A stretch of 64,000 bases of DNA from Phycomyces nitens (lineage: Eukaryota; Mucoromycota; Mucoromycetes; Mucorales; Phycomycetaceae): assembly GCA_022702545.1 (NCBI GenBank), contig JAHRBC010000002.1:8494001-8558000 (forward strand), given 5' to 3'. Positions 56,921-64,000 of this stretch are shown here, piece after piece. The notes under the pieces were generated by a model, which was given only the letters and a program-made list of their open reading frames with translations, made no database searches and was not told the DNA's origin. The position numbers were made by a program, and so were the translations under genes. The first letter of the stretch is position 1, and the number at the start of each line of letters is the position of its first letter.

Positions 56921-59900
56921 GGGAGATTCTTGATACACTCCCTTATTACACTCCGCCCGTCAAAAAACCAAAAAAGTCTGACGTAGGCTTTTTGTGAGGA
57001 TTGTAATTAGTTCTTCATACACTCCCTCAATACACTCCCACCACAAGGATATCAAAAAAAAACTAATGTAGACTTTTTCTTTGTAAAAGTGAATTTTAGT
57101 ATGGCAATTGATATAATATATTTTTTTAACTCTTAAAAAGGACCGAGTAGTCGACACTGTTGCATGTCTGAGGGAATGCCTCTCTAATTCGAACATGGTC
57201 AAAGTTGAGAGTTGGCTTATCGAATTTCTTCATTCGGCCTGTAGGAGTACGCTGAAATTCAACGTAGTAAAAGTGCGAAAAGGAAAGAAGAAGTGTGATC
57301 GGATTGTCTGCAGATGTTAATTCCATGTGAATGAGTGGCCAATAAACCTGAGATTCATGGTATACATTCAGTTTGCCTGTGGTTCTGACAGAATGTTCGG
57401 AGTACGTGTAGACTATGACAGGTCTTTGGTATGTGTCGGCAACAATTTGAGGGCAGATAAAGGTGCTGAACCACAAGGATAGATCCGTTTGCCCCAAACA
57501 AGGCGATTTGCTGGATTGTAGTCTGTTGATCATTCTCTCCTCTTCATACTGGACTACAGCATCTGTACCAATTGCTTTGTATAGAGTGTCTTTGTATCTC
57601 ATATACATCTTGAGCATATCACCCTTTACATCAATCCATTTGCATTGGTCCTTGTGTATACCAAAACTGACAGCTCGAAAGCCACAGTTACCATCAGCAC
57701 CAACACTATGAATAGCAGCAATTGCATTTCTAGTTGACTGTGAGTGTATCCATTGGAACGGGGCATCTTTCTTTACATTGCGATATGTTTGTAAACTAAG
57801 TGAAAATAGGCCCAATATTTAGTTGTTTATAAGCACTGTTTTTAGTCTATACATACCTATCATATGCAGAGGAGCGATGAGATAAATCTCTTTCGGCGCT
57901 TGTTGTATCCTCTTTGGCTTTAATGGTGCTTTTGTCCGGATAAGAGAAGCTACCATCGACGGCACGTACAAGCAATGTCAACTTTATTTTTTTCTGTTCA
58001 ATGCTGACATGTCTTTCTTCAATCTCTAATTGTCTTTTCTTCTTGTTGAATTCTTCTTCTTTTTTCACTTTTTCTTTTTTTTTGATTTCTTTTTTTTTGG
58101 TTTTCGTCAAATAGCTCTTGGAGGATTCTCAGCCGTCCTGTTCCACTCTTAACCCCTCTCTTTGACTTTCTGCCTTTGCGGTTGGTGTTGGTCGAAGGAG
58201 GCATCAAGAGATCCATGTTGATAGCTGGCTTAAGAATCGCTGCCTCTGTTTTCTCCAAAATTTTGATTGCATCGGAAATCTCTTGCTGGGTACTGTATAA
58301 AGTGACAGTGTTGTATATCCCATGAAGGAGTTGTTCTACACGTGCTAGTAAGACCTCTTTGTTGGATGGACAGATCTTTTTCAGATCTAGATTTTATATA
58401 AAAAACACGAGTCATTAGACCAAGAACAAGAGTTTCAAGAAATGACCAATATAATTTTGTACGCTTACTGTCATCAAATTGATCAGCATCTTTTTCATTT
58501 TTCAACAAAGCACTCGTAGGATCAGTTTCATCATCATCGCAATCTTCGGCGTCTTCAACCACCTCGAAATCTTCACCTAATAAACATAAACAGATAATCA
58601 TAATGTGTTTAGCATTTATCTAATAAAAATCTCTTTTCTTACTACAAGAATAGTCATTATTGTCGTTCTGAACAGAGGAAGTTGGCTCAGAAACCAAAAC
58701 AGAGTTGGCAGTAGAATTATCTGCAGATTCTATTATTTACGTAAAAATAAAAGAAACACACGAAGCAATTAATTTAAAGAGTTCTTTATGGGCATTTGGG
58801 AGGCATTCATAGAAGCGCAAATAAAAGTATGTAATATGATTTATGGGTCATTAAAATTAAGCCTTTAATAAAGCATATATAATAACCAAGTTTTATAAAA
58901 GTTGTGGTTGTCAGGTTTATTTGGGTTTTATTTCCAAGAAAAAACAAGGTCCCTCTTTATCATAAATTGGAGTTTTATTTTCTTTTAACGGTACTCTGAT
59001 ATTATACTTACCTGTATAAATGCACCCCTAGAAGCCTCCATAGATTCTCAGCACTTACCTAAGTTTTCTTTGCTCTCTAGATCAGGCTCAACAACACAGC
59101 TGAGAGGGACATTCTCTGTTTTCTCTTAAAAGTCTATGTAAAGAAATATCAGTCAGAACATATAAAGGTTATTCTTAGCATAATTGCTTTCAAGATACAA
59201 ACTTTTGTCACATTCAAACCGCCAGCGCATATCAACAATGTCAAGAGGCAAAACCTCAGGACTAGCAGCAATAATGCAAGGGCATGGCAGCTTGTATCTG
59301 ATGCGATCCCAGCACTTGCAATTGGCACCTCTAGAAACAAAATCAGATTGCAGGCTGGTGATTGTGTTTGTCCTGACCTTGTCCATTGCAAATCTGACAA
59401 CTTTAAAAGCAAGATTTTTAAATCTAAACTCTTTTTCTCTGTCAAACAGAACTGAATCGATGCTGATCCTCTCAACATTCAGCTTTCTGTAGCGATTTGC
59501 TCTCTTTAAAAAAGTTAAAATATGGATGGTGGGTTTTTTGGGATTAACCATTTACCTTTTGCTCATAGTACGCATTCATTCGCTTAACAGTAAGCGTGAG
59601 CTTGGATGCAGACTGGCTACCCAAGGCTCTTTTCAGACCTGAATGGAAGCTCTCTGCTCTTCCAGAAGTTCGGTTTCCCATGTGAGGGTGATCGTTGGCA
59701 TACATACCCACCCAGTGTTTGACCTCATCATTCTGGAGCAAACTAATACAAGATTATGATTAGTAAAAAAACTTTAACAAAAACACTATAACTTACACAT
59801 CCTTCAAGTAACGCAATGCCAAACTTCCATTGTTCTTGAAGTAGCCATGAGTTGTGATCAGCTGTTCAAAGCTGCCAAGCGCCTCCTTATAGCTTGCTTC

Positions 59901-61215
59901 GTCAAAGCTAGACATGATCGCCTTGAATTCCAATTCAGCTTGAGCACGACGAAGATTATACTCGGCTGAATCTATTGTTCCAATTGGGAGCTTCGTTGCC
60001 ATGGTATTCCACAAATGCCAGGAACAGAGCAAGTGCTGGCTTTCAGGGAAAATGGCACCAATTGCATTGCGCAAAGCTTGCTCGTTGTCAGTTACAAATA
60101 CTGATGGCAAAGGGTGTTCATTTGTAGGCCAAATGGCCTCTCGCAATTCCTCTAGGATCCAGGTGTATGTAGCCTCGGTTTCCGAATTAACAAAGGCTGC
60201 TGCAATTGCAAAAGTTTGCAGCTTATTGCTTCCTTTATCAGAGGATGCATTGCTTGTGCCATCAACATTTACAAGAGACAGCTTGTGGGCATTAGTCTTG
60301 TAGGTCGCATCAATCGTAACTGCCTCGGGCCAAATTCTTGCCTCTTGAATCGCTGCATGGTGAATAAAGAAAATTCCTTTAACTTCTTGCATGTCCCCTT
60401 TCGTCTCTACTTGAATGCGAACAGTATATCCAATGCTTTCAAGATGGGATATAAGAAGAAACATTTCTTTTCCATTCTCATTCTTCAAAAAAAGAGTTTG
60501 GATGTTATGAATGTCCTTTTTGATGATATTCGTTACATTCAAAGCTTTCAAAGTCTAGGTAAAAATAATTTAGAAATAGTTGCCAAGTGTTGATATGTGC
60601 ACTTACGTCCAAAACACTTGTAACTGGGTCTTTATGCCCACTAGCCAGCAAAGTGTAGATTCGTTCCATGATTTTAGGTGGCTGCTTACGATTGACTGCA
60701 TAAGTAGTGTTATCCTGTGAGATGGGATGATTATGCTCCATGTTGCTTCTAGTTATAGCGAAATCAAACAAGTTGAAAGAAGCAGGGCAATCAAACTTTT
60801 GGGTGCTCCGTTTCACTTCTTTCTTCATGGTCTCGGCGCCTTCGATTGCTTCTTGATTCTCAATTTCGGCAGAATTCTTTTCCAATTCGCGCTTCAATCC
60901 TCCATGCTTGCAAATGTAAGCAAATTTGCCTTGCTTAAGACTCGAGCTTTTAATAGAAAAGACGACGTTGTATTTCTTTCCGAAGCTTTTAACAGTTTCG
61001 GTTAACTCTTCTTTCGATTGAAATTTTCTGCCAATGGCAAAGCTTTTCTTGAATTCGGTGTTCATGTTATCGCGAGTTCGATTAGATTGAGAAAACATTT
61101 TGACAAGGTAAAGTTCAAAGAAGGTTTGAAAATATGAACACTGAAATTCACTCTTTACAAAAGAGTCTACGTCACACTTTTTTGATTTTCTTTTGGTGGG
61201 AGTGTAGGAGGGAGT
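56921..61215 (-). mobile_element. MULE-B2: Mutator-like element with transposase-OTU gene
   Basis: The left end begins GGGAGATTCTTGATACACTC with two tandem terminal blocks, as in MULE-B1. The right end carries the inner block inverted (AGTCTACGTCACACTTTTTT, GGAGTGTAGGAGGGAGTGTA) and stops abruptly at about 61215, where a LINE leader begins. The missing outer terminus and target duplication presumably lie beyond the LINE, outside the window. One gene is read leftward. MULE-B1, 44 kb away, is inverted relative to it. Confidence 0.8.
57126..61098 (-). CDS. Mutator-like transposase with C-terminal OTU domain (MULE-B2)
   Basis: Main exons are 61098-60607, 60554-59797, 59742-59556, 59503 to about 59215, several short acidic exons between 59130 and 58390, a Lys/Glu-rich coiled exon (about 58390-57849) and 57793-57126. 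It shows a zinc region ending MEHNHPIS, DDE aspartates in TIDATYKTN and FVTDNEQA, CSWH, glutamate in GRAESFHSG, a SWIM-like CKCWDRIRYKLPCPC, then AIHSVGADGNCGFRAVSFG with the OTU catalytic Cys and LLLSFSHFYYVEF with a likely catalytic His. MULE-B1 suggests one worn spot: TAA near 59125 where B1 has GAA, which splicing could bypass. Retention of DGNC and the His points to a once-functional protease module. Predicted protein about 1,100 aa. Confidence 0.75.
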
Positions 61216-61314
61216 GTATTGAGCACATCTTTCTCCGCAACCAAATTATTCACAAAAAGAATATACAGCGGTTATAATACAAACATACAGGACATTATTG
61301 CCCTGAATTTAACT

Positions 61315-62646
61315 ATGTCGACTACTGACAGTACACCACGCCGAGAAGGCGATGTGCTTCAGTGGAGCCAGGTAGCAGCAAAAACTGTACCTGCTAAAGG
61401 GAAGCTAAGACCCCGAAACGTCCCAACAACACTTTTTACTGCACCAGAATATGAATCGCTGGTCACTCAAGACCATGCTGCTGCCATTTGGGCACGTTCT
61501 CTCAACCCTGAATGTGTAGTTTTTAATCTTCGGAAGATCGTCAACGATCATGAATTTGAGAAGATCTTGACATCTCAATTCCCAGATGCAATGGGTTTGA
61601 TCACCAAATTCTCCAAAACTGGAGATCTTCTTGCCGAGGTGCTTCTAGACACCGAGCAAAGTCGGCTTAAAGCTATAACCACCGGGATTGTGGTTAAAAA
61701 CGAAACGATCTTGGGATCGCCTGGGATCTCAACAGACAATCCCCTCATTAGAGTAAACCTCTACAACATTCCCCTGTGCCGCACAAACACAGAGCTTCAA
61801 ACTCCGATTGAGCAGGCTTTTCGCTCCTTTGGCAAAGTTGCTCACATCCGGGTGTATCACACCATCAACAAGCTTTTCCGCGGAGAAGCTATGGTATTGA
61901 TAGACCCCACTGCTATACCGGATCCACTTCCAATTACAAGAGAGGTGCACCTTTCTGGTACTTTTGGAGACTGTAAGATCGAAACTCGATCGAAATCTAT
62001 GCCTCCCTACTGTCGATACTGCCGGAAAGAGGGCCATTTTAAGGCCAAATGTCCTACTCGTCCCAAGCCTGCCGTACGATGCTATAGCTGTGGTGAGGCC
62101 GGTCATATTTCCAAGGATCCAACTTGTGTCAATTTCGACCAACTTAATGATGATAAACCCAAGGAGCCCACTGTAGAGGAACTGTTAGCTGAACGCACAG
62201 TCATGATTGAGGAGGCAAAGAGACAAGCCCTTACCAAAAAAGTGTCTCAATTGGCAGAAAAACGACGAGCAGATCTACTGGCTGCCGCCAATCCTGAATT
62301 TGTTGATTTTCACATGAGAGATTTGAAAGGCACTGCAATTGACAGTAACCACAATCCCGCAAATTCGGCAAACCAACCCAGCACTGAAAATCAGAACCTA
62401 CCCAACGACGACGTGGAAATGCAGAAATCCGGAATGGGTAGTTCTTCCCAAGATAGCATTTGGGAATCCAAACGACAACGTGAAATGGAAGCTGGACGCC
62501 TGCGGGAGAGGGATATAGTAAAGATATCGACAGTGGAGAGCACGATCAAACAACTAGAAAACGACAAAGATACACTGATGAACGACGAGACTGACACTGG
62601 ACATCCACCCGGACCCGGCGACAACGCCACCCCCAAACATTTATGA
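61315..62646 (+). CDS. LINE ORF1 protein with two CCHC zinc knuckles
   Basis: The ATG at 61315 (MSTTDSTPRREGD) is preferred over the in-frame ATG at 61219 because the related ORF1 at 43627 begins at the equivalent point (ATGTC). 443 aa. Residues about 60-210 form an RRM-like region (ECVVFNLRKI; RVNLYNIPLCRTN; FGKVAHIRVYH). Two knuckles follow: CRYCRKEGHFKAKC and CYSCGEAGHISKDPTC, the second with a longer last spacing. Charged C-terminus. The likely role is RNA binding in the retrotransposition particle. Confidence 0.85.
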   Translation: MSTTDSTPRREGDVLQWSQVAAKTVPAKGKLRPRNVPTTLFTAPEYESLVTQDHAAAIWARSLNPECVVFNLRKIVNDHEFEKILTSQFPDAMGLITKFSKTGDLLAEVLLDTEQSRLKAITTGIVVKNETILGSPGISTDNPLIRVNLYNIPLCRTNTELQTPIEQAFRSFGKVAHIRVYHTINKLFRGEAMVLIDPTAIPDPLPITREVHLSGTFGDCKIETRSKSMPPYCRYCRKEGHFKAKCPTRPKPAVRCYSCGEAGHISKDPTCVNFDQLNDDKPKEPTVEELLAERTVMIEEAKRQALTKKVSQLAEKRRADLLAAANPEFVDFHMRDLKGTAIDSNHNPANSANQPSTENQNLPNDDVEMQKSGMGSSSQDSIWESKRQREMEAGRLRERDIVKISTVESTIKQLENDKDTLMNDETDTGHPPGPGDNATPKHL

Positions 62647-64000
62647 ATAAACCATCTATAACAATAGGGACTCTCAATGTGAGAGGTCTCAAACGCTCTG
62701 CTTCTAATATAAACTCGTCAAAACACCTACTATTCCGTCACCTCCGCAACCTCCAGACCCCAATTTCTCTTCTCGCTCTCCAGGAAACTCACGCACATCC
62801 TGATCAATACGACTCGCTCAAAATCTGTTTTCAAGCTCATAACTGCTTGTGGACACCACACTGTGGCCTAGTATCCTTCAATCCTCTTCTTAACCTTTCA
62901 CACATTTACACTTCTCTTGACAATAGAGTCCTTATTGTAGACGTCTCTCATGTCGATCTGCGAGTAGACCCATTCACAGTGATAGTTGTATACGCTCCCA
63001 GTCAACCCAACGAACGCCCAACCTTCTATTCTAATCTCACTACGGATTTGTCAGCTCGCAACTTTGATAAGCCAGTCATCCTTCTTGGAGACTTCAATTG
63101 CAATTTTCATATACACTCCTCTCATCCTATCCAATGGCAGCAATATCTTCAAGATAATTTTGTAGATGCCATCACTCCTCCCACCTCCCCTCCCTTGCCC
63201 ACATTTTCTAATGGAAGACAACGCACTGTGATAGACTTTATTTTCACCTCGCCTACGCTCCCTATATCTGCTCCGGAAGTCCAGTTTGTCAACCCTGTGT
63301 GGACGGATCATAGTCTCCTCACCATATCGATCCCTTTTTCTCGTCAATCTGGTCCGGGGGTTTGGCGTTTTAACACTAGATACCTGGCAGACGATGATTT
63401 TAAGACTGACCTTGACCAAGTCCTTGACGCAGCCGAATCTTCTCTATCGAATATACAGGACCCAACCCTCAAGTGGGACTCTTTAAAGCATACGATTAAG
63501 CTACTCGCACTCTCGTATGCAGCCAAGTATCATCGGCGCATAGTGCACAACGAAAGAAACCTGCAACGGGAACGCTCCCGGCTTATACTCAATGATAATA
63601 CTTCAGAGGTTCCTAGGCTTGAGGCCGCACTGTCTCGAGTGCAACACCACCGGACTGAAACCTTAGCCCTTCGGGCTGGTATTCGGTGGTTTGAACAGGG
63701 TGAGACCTCGTCTAAATACTTCTTCCGAGTTATCCGCCATCGCAACTCCTCACGTTCTCTCACATCGCTCCGTGATCCTGAATCAGGAGAAGACTTCCCT
63801 ACTACTGCGGGAATGTTAGGACACGTTCGAGAGTTCTACACCACTTTATACACAGCCGACCCTATTGATGATGGAGCTGCAGACATTCTTTTCAGAAACG
63901 TTCCCTCGGACACCAAAATCTCAGCCAAACAGGGTAAACGACTGGAAGCTGATATTAAAATAGACTGTCTACTCGACATACTGGCTACATGCCCCGGAGG
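62643..64000 (+). CDS. LINE ORF2 (endonuclease / reverse transcriptase), partial at window edge
   Basis: Open from ATG 62643 to the end of the window (452 codons). The start overlaps the ORF1 stop as ATGA. The N-terminal apurinic-type endonuclease is well conserved: TLNVRGL, LLALQETHA (catalytic Glu), VVYAPSQP, ILLGDFNC (Asp, Asn) and WTDHSLL (Asp-His). The linker to RT contains RWFEQGETSSKYFFRV, typical of LINE ORF2. RT motifs lie beyond the edge. No stop, so potentially active. Confidence 0.9.
   Translation, partial: MNKPSITIGTLNVRGLKRSASNINSSKHLLFRHLRNLQTPISLLALQETHAHPDQYDSLKICFQAHNCLWTPHCGLVSFNPLLNLSHIYTSLDNRVLIVDVSHVDLRVDPFTVIVVYAPSQPNERPTFYSNLTTDLSARNFDKPVILLGDFNCNFHIHSSHPIQWQQYLQDNFVDAITPPTSPPLPTFSNGRQRTVIDFIFTSPTLPISAPEVQFVNPVWTDHSLLTISIPFSRQSGPGVWRFNTRYLADDDFKTDLDQVLDAAESSLSNIQDPTLKWDSLKHTIKLLALSYAAKYHRRIVHNERNLQRERSRLILNDNTSEVPRLEAALSRVQHHRTETLALRAGIRWFEQGETSSKYFFRVIRHRNSSRSLTSLRDPESGEDFPTTAGMLGHVREFYTTLYTADPIDDGAADILFRNVPSDTKISAKQGKRLEADIKIDCLLDILATCPG

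Larger units (their letters stand above)
61216..64000 (+). mobile_element. APE-type LINE, 5' complete, continues past the window
   Basis: A leader of about 100 bp, ORF1 (61315-62646) and ORF2 (62643 onward) are all open. The 5' end coincides with interruption of the MULE-B2 terminus, so the LINE inserted there or replaced it. More GC-rich than neighbouring DNA. Related decayed copies lie at 1850-2672 plus 8048-8235, 35708-37080, 43627-44165 and 44165-46110. Confidence 0.8.

Overview
The window looks like a repeat-dense accessory region of an early-diverging fungal genome, most likely a Mucoromycota (Mucorales-type) species. The grounds are AT-rich intergenic DNA, many 45-70 bp spliceosomal introns with GTAAGT/GTATGT donors and CTAAC-like branch sites, Mutator-like, Tc1/mariner and DDE_3 DNA transposons, APE-type LINEs, LTR elements, and multi-copy zinc-finger or nuclease-like gene families that I associate with Mucorales. 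There is no bacterial-style operon, no rRNA and no convincing tRNA. Almost every gene belongs to, or was hit by, a mobile element, and no housekeeping gene was recognised.

Layout. 1-1.7 kb: Tc1 relic and a resolvase-like 'GYVRKS' pseudogene. 1.85-8.2 kb: a LINE relic split by a complete Mutator-like element (MULE-A, 2683-8037) with terminal inverted repeats and a perfect 10-bp target duplication; its transposase gene continues into an OTU-protease-like domain. 8.3-12.7 kb: solo LTRs, a complete Tc1 element with a twice-interrupted transposase, and a palindromic 32-bp satellite carrying two later insertions. 12.8-15.7 kb: MULE-B1, a broken copy. 16.3-26.7 kb: three intact multi-exon genes (16369-18108, 21046-22658, 24599-26690) of nuclease-like families among LTR pieces, plus a two-exon gene with amino-acid repeats. 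27-38.9 kb: 170-bp direct repeats and decayed family members, LINE and zinc-finger pseudogenes. 39-48.2 kb: Tc1 relics, a minisatellite, a second GYVRKS gene, LINE fragments, a 203-bp MITE-like element and a DDE_3 fragment. 49.9-56.9 kb: an intact PD-(D/E)XK-like gene, a 909-aa DDE_3 transposase and a zinc-finger/nuclease-like gene. 56.9-61.2 kb: MULE-B2, again transposase plus OTU. 61.2-64 kb: a LINE with intact ORF1 and ORF2 running off the edge.

Two themes stand out. First, two distinct MULE lineages share the order zinc-finger / DDE transposase / SWIM-like / C-terminal OTU. Second, at least five sequence-distinct families carry motifs compatible with PD-(D/E)XK-type nuclease folds (GEVK, AEVK, NEWKK, EIQ, E-x-SSG). 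Four members have frame-consistent gene models whose summed exons are exact multiples of three, while neighbours of the same families are decaying, truncated or hit by LTRs and MULEs. They behave like an expanding gene superfamily embedded in the mobilome. Functions beyond the motifs are inference.
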